Assembly (NCBI RefSeq): GCF_014356525.2
Contig: NC_052507.1
Coordinates: forward strand, 41,848,097-41,912,096
Length of the DNA: 64,000 nucleotides
DNA from: Nilaparvata lugens
Lineage: Eukaryota > Arthropoda > Insecta > Hemiptera > Delphacidae
Direction of reading: 5' to 3'
A program made the position numbers and the translations under genes. The notes beneath the pieces are model-generated. The model ran no database searches. It saw nothing but the letters and a program-made list of their open reading frames with translations, and was not told where the DNA came from. Of this stretch, positions 1-12,214 are shown piece by piece; positions within the stretch are counted from its first letter, which is position 1; every line of letters begins with the position of its first letter.

Positions 1-2
1 TA

Positions 3-2549
3 TTAATCTCATCAGAGCAGAAGTATTCTGCCAGACCTGAATTATCTTTATCTAGCTCTAATAAACTACTTGTTGGTATCTGCTATCGCCCACCAAAATT
101 TGGCCACTTCAGTGACTTCGAAAATGCCTTACATTCTTTCATGCCTCATTATAATCGAATACTAGTTGTGGGAGATATGAACACTGACCTAAATATGACA
201 AATCGTAACTTTGACTACTTTCAACTGACCACAATATTCCAATGCCTCAATATGACTATCTTACCACTCGACCCAACTCATCATACTAATGACTCTGACA
301 CATTCATTGACTTACTAATAGTTAGTGATCCAAATGAGGTTGTTGAAACTGGTCAAATCTCTGTGCCAGCTATTTCAGGACATGACTTGATTTACTGTGT
401 ACTCTCTCATAGGACACCTAAACCAACTCAGAAATTTATTACTTACAGAGACTTCAAACACATTGACGAAGATGCTTTTTTGACTGACGTAGCTCAAACC
501 CCCTGGCATCAGATTGAAATCTCACCCACTGTTAATGCAATGGTTGAAACTTTTGAAAATTGGACACTCCATCTGTATGATAAACATGCACCCTATGTGA
601 CAAGGAGGATAAACAGAAAACGACGTGTACCATGGATGACTCCTGAAATACTCAAAATGATGGGACAAAGATACAAAACTCACAGAAAATTTAAAAAGAC
701 ATTTGACTTAGACAGTTTAATTGAGTATTGCAGTTTGAGAAATAAAGTAAAACAACAGCTACGGAATTCGAAGACTAGGTACTTGAACTCATTCATGACA
801 GACAATAGACAAGACTCTAGATCACTATGGCGCGGAATAAAAGAATTTGGCCTTGGTAAACAGAAATCCCAAACTGAAATTGACTTAACTTTGGACGATA
901 TTAACAAACATTTCGTTTCTCATTTGACACAACGTGACGATACAGTCATCAATAATCATATTAATAATCTCAAACATCAGGTAACCAATCTAAATGTACC
1001 ACTTCAAAACAAATTCAACTTCCAACTAATATCGGAACTGGAAGTTTTCAAAGCAATACAACGTAGTCACAGCAATGCAATGGGGGTGGATAACATACAA
1101 ATTGAATTTATTAAAAAAATATTGTTTGCAGTGTTGCCCACCATAACATTCATTTTTAGCAAGTCCCTTGAAAACAACGAATTTCCTGAAACAAAGTCAC
1201 CTCTCCCAATAAAGTTGAAGATTTCAGACCAATTTGTATTTTACCTGCTCTGTCCAAAATACTTGAGAGAATTGTTCATTCACAAGTTGTAGAGTTTCTC
1301 GAAGCCAATAGGAAACTACATAATTTCCAATCTGGATTCAGAAAATCTTTTTCTACTGAAACCTCTCTCTTGCATGTCACCGATGATATTAGGTTAGCTA
1401 TGGATCAAAGAAAGTGTACTGTCCTCAGTCTGTTCGACTTTTCAAAAGCATTTGACACTGTAGATCATGAAATTCTCTTAAACAAACTAGCTATTCTTGG
1501 GTTTAGTTATCAAACCCTCGCATGGTTCAAATCCTATCTCTCAGGTAGAAAGCAATGTGTCTCTGTTAAAAACAATAGGTCTAATTGGTTAAATGTTAAC
1601 CATGGCGTCCCTCAAGGTTCTATCTTAGGCCCCCTACTCTTCACTCTTTATGCGAATGACCTACTCTCTGTCATAAAATTTTCTAGTTTCCATACTTATG
1701 CTGATGACCTTCAAATTTATGCAAGCTGCCCAATCACTAAAATTAATGGAACAGTAAATAACGATATAATTTCAATAGTAGAATGGACAAAGAAAAACGG
1801 ACTAAAACCCAACCCTATAAAAACTCAGCCCATAATAATTGGATATTCAAGACTAGTAAACAACATCGATTTAAACTCACTTAACAAAATTAATGTTGAT
1901 GGTGTCGAAGTAGCTTACTGTGATTCAGTTAAAAACCTTGGAATTATTATGAACAAAAATCTTGACTGGTTTGATCAAATTAATAAGACTTGTAAATTTT
2001 TATTCTCTGCCATGCATTCATTGAAGAAGGTGCAAGATATTCTTCCCAGAAAAATTAGATTGTTACTAGTCAAATCGCTCATATTCCCACATCTTATGTA
2101 TTGTAATTCTGTGCTCAATGATATGCAAGTAACCTTAAACGATAAACTTCAGCGATGTCAAAACTATTGCCTCAGGTATGTTTACTCTCTCCAACGCCAT
2201 GAACGAATCACTCCAGCACATATTGATAGTTCAACTTTAAAGTTACCTGATCAGAGAATGCTTCGATTGTATAATCAAGCTTGTTAGGGACATTTTAAAA
2301 TATGGTGAACCAATCTATTTCAAAAACGATTTTAAATTTGTATCTGAAGGTAGGAGAATTGATGCTTCCCACACTAGAACAGGTGAAAATACTCTAAGAA
2401 TTCCAAATCATCGAACAACTATTCATACAAAATCCTGCCTTGTTAGTGGTTGTCGTGCATGGAATGCACTCCCAAATCAAATTAGGTCCATAGAGTCGAG
2501 CGGGCTTCACCTGTATATTGAGACATTATCTTTTAGAAAAAATGGCTGA
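3..2549 (+). pseudogene. LINE-A ORF2: endonuclease (C-terminal half) plus reverse transcriptase, frameshifted
   Basis: This is the second ORF of a LINE, which nicks target DNA and copies RNA into it. Frame 3 carries the endonuclease part: a YRPP motif before base 110, VGDMN at 169-183 (the GDxN catalytic block) and the SGHD block near 372-385. A linker and the first RT region follow up to about 1200. Near 1190-1215 bases are missing and the frame shifts. The RT then continues in frame 2, with FSKAFDTVDHE near 1440, GVPQGSILGP near 1606 and the catalytic YADD at 1697-1708. A second shift near 2280 puts the last about 88 codons back in frame 3, ending at TGA 2547-2549. The start lies outside the window. 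With two frame breaks this copy is most likely dead. Jockey/CR1-like by general look only. Confidence 0.85.
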
Positions 2550-3437
2550 AACTGTCCAACCCTAGAGCAGCATGACATTCAATTAAACCTTCCTTAATAC
2601 CTATTCTTATCCTTTATAATCATTTCCCTCCACTTCAAAGTAAAAATTATGGATTTTCTCTTTTTTCATGTAAATTTAGCATAAAAATGTGTATAGGCTA
2701 CATTTAAGATTGTTTCTTATTCTAACTCTTCCTCGAGTGGATTTTAGCAACCTTATTCTATATCCCTTGCCCTCTTTTTTGTATTATAATTTCCCCTTCA
2801 TAATTCCCCAATTAGAATTATTATTATTCCTCCATGAACTTTCATAATCATATTATCTTACATGAACTAATCTCTTTTGTACAATAATTTCCCTTTGTCA
2901 TCAACATTATTTTTGGATTTAAATCAACAAATCTTTTTTTCTAATAATAAATTTCACGCCCTCATTATTCCAATTATTATATCATATTGATTTTCTAATT
3001 ATTGGGAATTAACTTTTTCTTTAATTTTTTCCCTTATTATTATTTACTCTTTTCTGTTAATTGATTTAACTAAATGATTTATCGTTTCTATGATTTGGTT
3101 TTCACTCATTGATATTTTTTTCTTAATTTTTTTCGCTTTGACATGATATTTCGTTTGAATTTTCAACTTTCTTTTTTTACGGTTAAAAGCTGAAGGGGAG
3201 GGTATCCTTAATACCGTCTCTGAGAATGGACTTCTCAAGGTCCAAACTTCACCGTTTCATGTGAAAAGAATACAGTAGTATCTTAACTTTTGCATTTTTC
3301 ATCATTATTCTTGCTCAATATTATTGTAGAACTTATCAGTTTAATATGATTCACCACGTCATTTTACCGCTACTGGTATTTATTTTTAACGCTAGAACGT
3401 AAGTTGAATTATGTTTTGTTAAACACATGAATAAAGG

Positions 3438-3460
3438 AATCTGAATCTGAATCTGAATTC
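3438..3460 (+). repeat. GAATCT tandem tail at LINE-A 3' end
   Basis: Three to four tandem copies of a GAATCT unit close the 3' UTR of LINE-A directly after ATAAAG. I read this as the element's 3' terminus. Confidence 0.6.
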
Positions 3461-6230
3461 TTCATTCTTTCCTCTCTTCCTTAATTTTATAAAATTGCAG
3501 GCGTCTTCACCAAACAGTTAATACTTGTTCATCAAGTGCCTACTTGAGTTACGGTACTTTAACTTAAATGATTGAATAACAGAATATTTTAACAATAAAA
3601 TATACTTTATTCAGTATTTCTTCATTACTCTCCTCTGTTAATCTGCTACGAGTGTAATCCCTAATTACATACATCATAATAAACATTAACAATGCGGGTT
3701 ACCAGACATCTTCCAGTAAATATTCACGTCTGAAAACTAAATAAAATATGAATATATTATAATGTTTAATTATTGCTACTTCAAACTACCAACAAATAAG
3801 GAATAGCAATGAACTAGAATATTGGTTTGAAGACGTAAGTCTACATAGTAGGACGCTATGACAAGATAATAAATAGATAGGCTACACATTACATCTGATT
3901 TAATTCTAAAATACATGATATGCTTTATGCATGGATTGATGTTGTCTCACTCACTACTTGCTGAAACAATGATAGAACAGTTTCGGTTGATATACCATTA
4001 CAATCATAGAATAACCAATCGTTATCGTTCCTCCATTCCAATATCAAGAACTTGTATAGTCTAAACTTCTCACTGTTTCAAATATGTTGAAGACATCTAA
4101 TATATCTTTTTCTTTATCATAGACTAGCTGGAGGTCCTTTCTTTTTGTTAGCTCAACCTGTAAACCCCAACGTGTGTGCGAAAAAGCTAGGAAAGGAGAA
4201 CGCAACAGGAAAATTGGAAATCGAAAATTTTAAACGTGAATATTTTCAAAACCTTTTCAACACTCGATCCTTCGTTAGTCCTCAGCTGAACCCGCGTGAG
4301 CCATATTTGAACAATTTTGTTCAGTTTTAAAAAAATCTGGGGAAACTAAAAAGTATCGATTTTGGGTAAGTATTCACGAAATCTATAGCGAAACCGTTAT
4401 TATCACACGTCTTGAGATTCAACATTAGATAAGAACCAAATTCCAATGTATTTAGCAAAATTTCAGATTTGGTGACGAATGAATAATTCCATCACTGCAA
4501 TGGAGATATAGATATTAACCATTAACATCTATATAATGTAAGTGTTTGAGTAATGATACTGTTTCAAAATGATGTATCATGTTATGCATTTAAAACTTGA
4601 AAAAAAACATGTGTACATGTTTGAGACAATATCTAGACGCTTTATGGATAGTCACCAACACAAAATTTATCGATGAGATAGATAATCGATGTCTAGAAGT
4701 GCAATGATTCAAGTTTCTAACATTATAATTTACGGTTAAACTTTCAGGCAAAAGCTAAGTTAAAATACGCGCCAAAGTAGGCTACATTTCTTGAATATTG
4801 CATAACACCGAATAAAGGTGCTTGAAATTAATTTATTATTGAAGCTTGCTGATATAAAATATCCCGCAGTGGATTCTATAACAGTTCCAGTGAGTCGTGT
4901 TATTGATCTTGCGAAATTGGAGAGTCCACAATTCTTGGCTCTTGTTTCTTCTTTCGTGATGTGGAAAGCGAAGGAAGGACGCACGCGAAGCAACTTATCT
5001 GCCCGCTTTCGTGAACGACCTTTTTACTAAGAAAAGTGCACTTTCGTTGGGATTGTCATCCAGTCCGTCCGCATCAATGAGTTATATCACTTCCCATTCA
5101 CGTTTGTGAAGCTGAGGCTCCTATTATTTGCTCGATGATTTGGATGAACCATCCGACCGATTCATCGTTTGTATACTGTATAATTCTGGTCGCAAAATTA
5201 TAATGGAGGCTTAAACGTAATCCATGTTGTAGAGACGAAATTGATTGCCGATTGTTGGGGAAATGTCACAGGAAAATCTGCAACGCACTTGATCACGAAA
5301 TTTGTAGATATTGTGTAATACTGTATCACTAAATCTATTTATGATCCATACAGAGTGTACCGTGATAATTTTTTATTAAGTTACAAAGCAGTAGAGTTAG
5401 AGTTATGTACCAATATTCAAGTAGCCTGATGAATATGTTGATATTAAATAGGCCTACGTAGATCTTTATTGACGTATTATTGATAAAGGCCCATAAGGAT
5501 GAGTTCGAAAACTAGCATAAAACATCATCCACAATGTTCGACATACTATGTCTAGATGACGAGGATGAATACCGTACATATTGGAACCTCATCATCAATA
5601 AGAGCAACTGAAGTGTTATCCATAAGATAGTGACAGGCTCGCTCTGCTCCCTTTTACTTTAAAGATTATCCAATTGTTCAATTCTAGACAATAGTTCTAT
5701 GGTCTTCCATGGAAGTTATCAATGAACTTGTTTGGCTTTGATAAAACCAAATATAAAATACAAATAAAATGCTTCAGATGTTCTCTAAAGAACTGAAAAA
5801 ATGTAAAAAAGCACTGGAATATTTCTGGGACATTTACGAAAATTTCGATAACGAACTAAACCTTTCTAACTTAATCCTTAGCTGAAGAAATGAGCCGAAA
5901 TTGAACACTTTTAGCCCATTCATTCGCTAGAAAGCTGGAAAGACTAGCCTATTTTTGAAATCACAAAAACCACTGGAAATTAATTTTTGTCAATTTTGGT
6001 GAATCGATAACACTTGCCTCACACTTGCCATGCAATTGACACGTGCATCAAATTGAGTTTTATTGAACTAGACACTCTCAAAGACACAGAAATAAATCTT
6101 TCAAAAAACGTTGATTTCGGACGACGTGTGTGAGAGTAAATTTACAACCCTATATTCTAGAATACTTTTCCAAGAATTAAACTGACGATGCTATCTAATA
6201 AATCAGTTCCAAAAAATATTTGTTCATGGA
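3461..6230. other. Gene-free AT-rich stretch
   Basis: I see no conserved coding signal. Short open frames (4145-4330 and 4818-5030 on plus, 4760-4993 on minus) have no motif, no clear splice sites and overlap each other on opposite strands. A somewhat GC-richer patch at about 4850-5110 is the only place a host exon might hide. Confidence 0.4.
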
Positions 6231-6300
6231 TTGATTGATTGATTGTTTGCCTTTATCAGGGCGGAGTTAGGACTGCAGGTCGTCTCTGCCACACAAACTT
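6231..6300 (-). mobile_element. Probable LINE 3'-end remnant with ATTG tail
   Basis: A run of GATT/ATTG units (about 6232-6248) is followed by a compact GC-richer block ending near 6295. Read on the minus strand this looks like the last bases of a LINE followed by a CAAT-type simple tail. No coding part is present. Confidence 0.35.
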
Positions 6301-7445
6301 AAATAATTGTTTGAACCCTAATGATTGATTAATGATTCGTTCTCGATAATTATTCAGAATGAAACACATAGAGAATAGTAAATTTTCAAACCCCTGTGAA
6401 CATAATACTCTCTCTAGCTAGTCCTCAATCGTAGCTGTATCTTGTGAATACAATTATTTATTAATTATAAATTTTTGCAGAGTAATTTAGCGAATCAGCT
6501 GGTTAAACGCACTCAAAAAACAAAACAAAAATCAATGTATAATCTTGGACGCAACTAAAAAAATCTGGTGTGGCGCACTCACACAACTTTCCCTGCCGTT
6601 ATGAAAATTGATCAACTGACGCTTGTGTTCACGCGCATCTCAAGTCTACTATTCCAAGATCTGAGCCAGATGGTGACAGGACAATAACGCTGGAGACACA
6701 CGAGGTCTGCTATCTCTTCATAGTGAATGATTCAAGAGAATCAACAGTTGACAACCGTTTGCAATATTATTGAATAATCACATTATCTCGAATTCCGAGC
6801 TTATTTTCAATTTTAGGTGAAAATGTTACTGAACATTAATTGTAGAGATTTTCATGCTCAATCTCTTCCACTTGAAATTCTGTTTAAATTGTATCTGAAG
6901 CTAAAATCAAACTTTGCATGGATGGGGCGGAGCTCCTGAAATTTTTACAGATATGGGACTTGTGGCAGTTGATAGAGCTTATCAATGACTATTATTAGGT
7001 ATGAATTTGATCAAAATCTTTGGAGTCGTTTTTGAGAAAATCGCGAAAAACCCTGTTTTTGACAACATTTTCGTCATTTTAGCCGCCATCTTGAATCGCA
7101 TTTCATCGAAATTGTTCGTGTCGGATCCTTATATTGTAAGAGTCTTACGTTCCAAATTTCAAGTCATTCCGTTAATTGGGTGATGAGATATCGTGTACAC
7201 AGACGCACATACACTCGAAGGCTACTTTCACACGATAGGAGACGTGCAACTTGAACACTGAACAGTGTTCACGTTTTTTTTTTTGTCGAAGTACATTGAG
7301 TCAAATCGTGTCTTTCACATGGTGACTCCTAGCCAAGAACCTCCTTTTGTCACGTCTTTTCCCCCCGAGGCAAGCAGAAACCGGCTTGGATCGAGATACT
7401 AGCGGACAAATCGTCGCTTTCACATGGTGATCTACGTCTCTCCGG

Positions 7446-8975
7446 TCACCACTTTTTCTCAAAAACTATCTTTCTTGAAAATGAAGATAGAAAGATTCTG
7501 ACTCCGGATTTGGATTCAGCGACCCCAAATTTTTCAAAGCGTAAGTCCCGTTTTCGAAAATATCCGAAAACAAGGAAGTTATGGCTGTTTTTAATAAAGC
7601 TTTCTATTATCATATAATTATACGATAAAAACGAACAGGTACTGTACAATACAGTACGTAAGTACTGTAGCTATTATAATACAACTTACACTGTATTCGT
7701 GTAGGAAATTTGGTAGGATATCTATCTTGATTTCTGAAAATACCCCAAAATAAGGGAGTAAGATAACTTTGAAAAACCAAAGTTTCCCTGCCGATTGAAG
7801 AAACATTGAAAAAAACGTTTAACAAAAATATCAGATCACTATTCAAGCTATCAAGCTTTTCATAAATTTATTTGTCTCCTCATGGCAGAAGGTTTGCGCC
7901 CAACGTTTTCACTTGAACATTTCTGTGATTAAATTGTGATAGAACACATTATAGTATAGGTTCTTCTAAATCAAGTTACATGTACATCGATTTTCGTAAA
8001 ATTGATTTTTTACCGTTCCTATGAATTCTAAGATTTCTATGAATTCTCTATATAGGTTCAGCACAACTTCTTAAATAACATTATGTTTGATTCAACAGAA
8101 TTCATAAGGACGACAAAACATCGAACAACCAAAAAATGCTTTCTGAGTAACTGGCTCAGTAACTGGCTTACTCATGATACAAAGTATCGAACTGCTTTGT
8201 ACTATGATACATGGTTTTTATTCCGTATCATTCTTTAATAAAAATAAAACAAGATTCCGGTTTCAAAAGCATCAAAGTCGCCAGGCTGGTCTGAACTATT
8301 CATGACTTTTTCAGTATGCATTATCCACTCAGCAGTTCTAATACACAGACATCAGTTTCACTTGGAATGGCATGACATTTTCTATTATTTCAATTCCTAT
8401 TATTGTAATAGATCGATTCAGATCAGCACAATGTTCATACTGTATGTTCATAATAGATTTTTCTGATTGTTAAAAAGAAATAGTCAATAATTGCTGGGAA
8501 TTTAAAGTGATATTCAACGATTTGAACCTGATAAATTGGATTGTTGATTGACAATTGAAATTCAGTGAATTTTACTGTGCAACATTCCTTTTCCTCCTAT
8601 TTTATTGGATGATGAATGGAGATGATTTATGATTTCATATTTGGATTCATATTTTCATAGTTCAATATTTTTTTGGAAAACTAAACTTTTAAAAAATAGA
8701 AATGTTTATGTTTAAACTTCTCAGGTGTTCAAAAACTTCTTGAAACCTTTGCCTGTCCCTTTGTGAGGCAGGAGTATTATTATCTTAGTACGTACTATAT
8801 AATCATATGATAATGGAAATATATATTAAAAACAGCTATAACTCCCTTGTTTTCAGGTATTTTTGAAAATGGGACTTACGCTTAAAAGAATTTGGGGTCA
8901 CTGAATCCAAATCCGAAATCTTCTATCTATATTTTTAAGGAAGTTGGACTTTGAGAAAAAGTGATGAGTCATACT
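7446..8975. repeat. Inverted repeat pair (about 175-bp arms 7446-7625 and 8800-8975)
   Basis: The left arm read forward and the right arm read in reverse align over about 175 bp, for example the blocks with ATTTGGATTCAG and GTAAGTCCC. Divergence is moderate. Either two copies of one interspersed repeat landed in opposite orientation, or these are the ends of an old element. The 1.2 kb between them has no recognisable gene. Confidence 0.6.
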
Positions 8976-9214
8976 CTGAGCAAACGTCGGCGTAGTTGTT
9001 AGATCTGTCAGCTTATTCGTAAGATCCCCATGTGAAAGCACAGGAGAGCTGCAAAATATGAAATATGATCTTCAGTAATATGATCTTCCAGGAGTGGGGA
9101 CTCTGCCGTGTGAAACTGGCCATACACACACACATACAGACCAATACCCGAAAACCACTTTTTTGGACTGATCGAAATTGTTCGTGTTGGATCCTTAAGT
9201 GTAAGGACCTTAAG

Positions 9215-9215
<1 letters not shown>

Positions 9216-9254
<39 letters not shown>

Positions 9255-9285
9255 ACACACACACCACACACACACACACACACAC
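9216..9285 (+). repeat. CA/TG microsatellite
   Basis: A nearly pure CA dinucleotide run, interrupted twice by CCA. Flanking sequence (GAAATTGTTCGTGT before it, an ATAGGGCAAGGAAAG block near 9348) appears to be one end of an interspersed repeat. A related piece lies at 7110-7215, so the microsatellite probably sits inside that repeat. Confidence 0.95.
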
Positions 9286-9599
9286 GAAATTTGGAAATTG
9301 GGGAACCTTAATTTTTTCCGGAAAGCAATACTTTTCTTACCTATGGTAATAGGGCAAGGAAAGTGGAAAATGAAAGAGAAAACTCATCTCAACACACTCC
9401 TCCTATCCCGTGAATCAATCATCAGAGGACACTTCTGATAGCACAAATGAGACTGGAGTTTGATTACTTCTGACTAAGAAATTCTGAATAAAGCTGGAAA
9501 AGTTCACGAAAAGACACTGGATAACGTAAGGTCAACAGAAAATGTAAGATATTAGGAAATTGAAAATGTCTCTGAGCATACTCTCCTGAAACGTTAAGG

Positions 9600-9850
9600 T
9601 GCATTTCGTAAACTTCCGCAGTCGACGACGACAAGCATTGTTGACATTCAAATTGTCCAAATTGCAAGTGTGCTAAAACAGCTGATCAAATAACTTATTA
9701 TTATTATTTGTGTTTATTATTCAAAAATCAAAACATTTCTAATAAATAAAATATATTGCCATTTGAAAGTATAAAAAAGTATAAACTCAAGATCCCCATT
9801 AGAATATGATTGAGTATAATCTTTCAGGTTATTTAGACAAATTAAAATGG
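9600..9850 (-). repeat. R-family interspersed repeat, partial copy
   Basis: Reverse-strand similarity to the copies at about 41152-41655 and 43655-44195, including the blocks CAGCTGATCAAA and GGTTATTTAGACAAAT. It has no coding capacity. Confidence 0.6.
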
Positions 9851-10924
9851 AGGATCTCCATGCAAGAGGGGCGTAAGGTCACAGACGCCCTTTTTGCGGA
9901 GAACAGTCCAATGGATAGAGTTATACTTGAAGCATATGCCACCTAAATTTCATATTGATATCTTGAACAATTACGATTTTACAGCAATTAATGTAAGGTT
10001 ATGTCATGCCTCATTTTCCAGTACCATATGAGTCAATCTGTATTCTTCTGCCAACGGATGATTGAAGGCTAGTGTAGGCCTATTTGGAGAAACAATATCA
10101 AAACTTAAAGATATTTATGATTAGTTTTTTATAATATATTTTTGATAATAGTTTGATAAATATAACCAAGTTTTATGAGATGGAAGAGTTCTCAAGTGAC
10201 AGCATGGATAGTGATACATCTGAGCTCAAGGAAATCATCTGAACAAGAAAAACTGTTTGATGATGTTCACGGATATTTACAATACTCATTCCTTAAATAT
10301 AGTGGAAAACTTTTGTTTTCTATGCAATCTATGCAATAAGGACTTCAATGATGTGGATCTATGCAAGAAGGGTGGCATTTCAAGCCTTTCTAGTTCTGAT
10401 TGTCATTGAGTATTCACATGAACAAGAACAGTACAATTATAATGATTAAAAAGTTAATATCTCAATTAAATTCAGGGTGAAACCCAAAATAAGAAGTTTT
10501 GTATAGGAAAAAAGTTCTAATGATTTGAAAACCTTGTAACTTGTTTTCTCAAAATAAAGGTTTGCTTCCCGACGTCCTTCTTGCATAGAGCTCCTCTACT
10601 CAATGCGGGATCCTCATCCTGTCGTGGTCGATGACGGCATTTAAGCACAAACGAAACCCCAGCTTCAGATGAACATATAGGTATGCAGCAAATTTTAAAA
10701 TTATAGAATATTTTTTCTTGATTAAGGTACAGTAGGGTTGATTAGCCATTTCATAAAAAGTAGCCAGTTCACTTATTTGGGATACTTTATTCAAATTAAT
10801 AAAAACATTATAAAACTTGTAGAAAGTAGGATAAAACTGTAGATCGAAACTAGTCGTTAAAATGTTTTAATAAAAGGGTACTACAAGTTTTATATTGTTT
10901 TTATTAATTTCAAAAATTACTTAT

Positions 10925-11068
10925 TGTGATGATATTGAATCATCATATGACTAGTGTTTTCTTCTTATGTTTCTGTTATCAGATGTTGAACTATTTATTC
11001 TAATTTTGAATCTGTTATGAATTCATTACTGATCAATAAAGCCTAGAATGCAGAGGTTTTTCATTACA
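10925..11068 (+). repeat. Extra copy of the gypsy LTR inside the duplication
   Basis: Sequence matches the LTRs at 11918-12061 and 15786-15929. It is preceded by CTTAT at 10920-10924, like the true 5' LTR. It exists because of the 993-bp duplication and is not a separate insertion. Confidence 0.9.
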
Positions 11069-11917
11069 ATTTATTGATCAGTAATCTAAATCATCAAATC
11101 AATTCATCTTATCAAATACGAGTCAATCAATTTCTATTCTCTATTTCACAATTTCTATTCAACAACAAATGCATAATCTTCAAATCTTTTCTGGAAACGA
11201 AAACTGAAAATTCGCGTTACGATGGACAAATTTTTGAAACCAGACAAGTTTGATGGTGATCACGGATATTTACAATACTCATTCCTTAAATATAGTGGAA
11301 AACTTTTGTTTTCTATGCAATCTATGCAATAAGGACTTCAATGATGTGGATCTATGCAAGAAGGGTGGCATTTCAAGCCTTTCTAGTTCTGATTGTCATT
11401 GAGTATTCACATGAACAAGAACAGTACAATTATAATGATTAAAAAGTTAATATCTCAATTAAATTCAGGGTGAAACCCAAAATAAGAAGTTTTGTATAGG
11501 AAAAAAGTTCTAATGATTTGAAAACCTTGTAACTTGTTTTCTCAAAATAAAGGTTTGCTTCCCGACGTCCTTCTTGCATAGAGCTCCTCTACTCAATGCG
11601 GGATCCTCATCCTGTCGTGGTCGATGACGGCATTTAAGCACAAACGAAACCCCAGCTTCAGATGAACATATAGGTATGCAGCAAATTTTAAAATTATAGA
11701 ATATTTTTTCTTGATTAAGGTACAGTAGGGTTGATTAGCCATTTCATAAAAAGTAGCCAGTTCACTTATTTGGGATACTTTATTCAAATTAATAAAAACA
11801 TTATAAAACTTGTAGAAAGTAGGATAAAACTGTAGATCGAAACTAGTCGTTAAAATGTTTTAATAAAAGGGTACTACAAGTTTTATATTGTTTTTATTAA
11901 TTTCAAAAATTACTTAT

Positions 11918-12061
11918 TGTGATGATATTGAATCATCATATGACTAGTGTTTTCTTCTTATGTTTCTGTTATCAGATGTTGAACTATTTATTCTAATTTT
12001 GAATCTGTTATGAATTCATTACTGATCAATAAAGCCTAGAATGCAGAGGTTTTTCATTACA
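11918..12061 (+). repeat. 5' LTR of gypsy element
   Basis: 144 bp, TG...CA. It contains a TATA-like TATTTAT (11985-11991) and AATAAA at 12028-12033. The first 23 bases include a GATGATATTGAATCATC imperfect palindrome. Confidence 0.93.
11985..12033 (+). promoter_or_regulatory. Predicted promoter/start and poly(A) signal in the LTR
   Basis: TATTTAT at 11985 lies about 30 bp upstream of ATTACTGATC at 12018, a reasonable place for transcription to start. AATAAA follows at 12028-12033. The positions are predictions from spacing only. Confidence 0.45.
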
Positions 12062-12062
12062 A

Positions 12063-12078
12063 TTTATTGATCAGTAAT
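12063..12078 (+). promoter_or_regulatory. Candidate self-priming primer-binding site
   Basis: Directly after the 5' LTR there is no TGG-type tRNA primer site. Instead TTTATTGATCAGTAAT (12063-12078) is the perfect 16-base reverse complement of ATTACTGATCAATAAA (12018-12033) at the predicted transcript start. Tf1/sushi-type elements prime DNA synthesis from the folded-back 5' end of their own RNA. This arrangement fits that mechanism, which remains an inference here. Confidence 0.55.
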
Positions 12079-12214
12079 CTAAATCATCAAATCAATTCAT
12101 CTTATCAAATACGAGTCAATCAATTTCTATTCTCTATTTCACAATTTCTATTCAACAACAAATGCATAATCTTCAAATCTTTTCTGGAAACGAAAACTGA
12201 AAATTCGCGTTACG

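Larger units (their letters stand above)
1..3460 (+). mobile_element. Non-LTR retrotransposon (LINE-A), 5' part outside window, decayed
   Basis: An APE-type LINE runs into the window from the left: an endonuclease reading frame is already open at base 3. It continues through a reverse transcriptase with frame breaks to a stop at 2547-2549. An AT-rich 3' UTR follows, ending in a short tandem GAATCT tail (3438-3460) just after an AATAAA-like signal near 3430. The simple-repeat tail in place of poly(A) is what L2/CR1-like LINEs often show. The clade is not resolved. Confidence 0.85.

Noticed and set aside
9008..9349. Cys-Val and Thr-His ORFs across the CA microsatellite
   Set aside because: Dinucleotide repeat translation only.
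10600..11787. Two identical 64-aa minus-strand ORFs (10600-10794, 11593-11787)
   Set aside because: Identical only because of the 993-bp duplication. No motif, and AT-rich composition like the surroundings.
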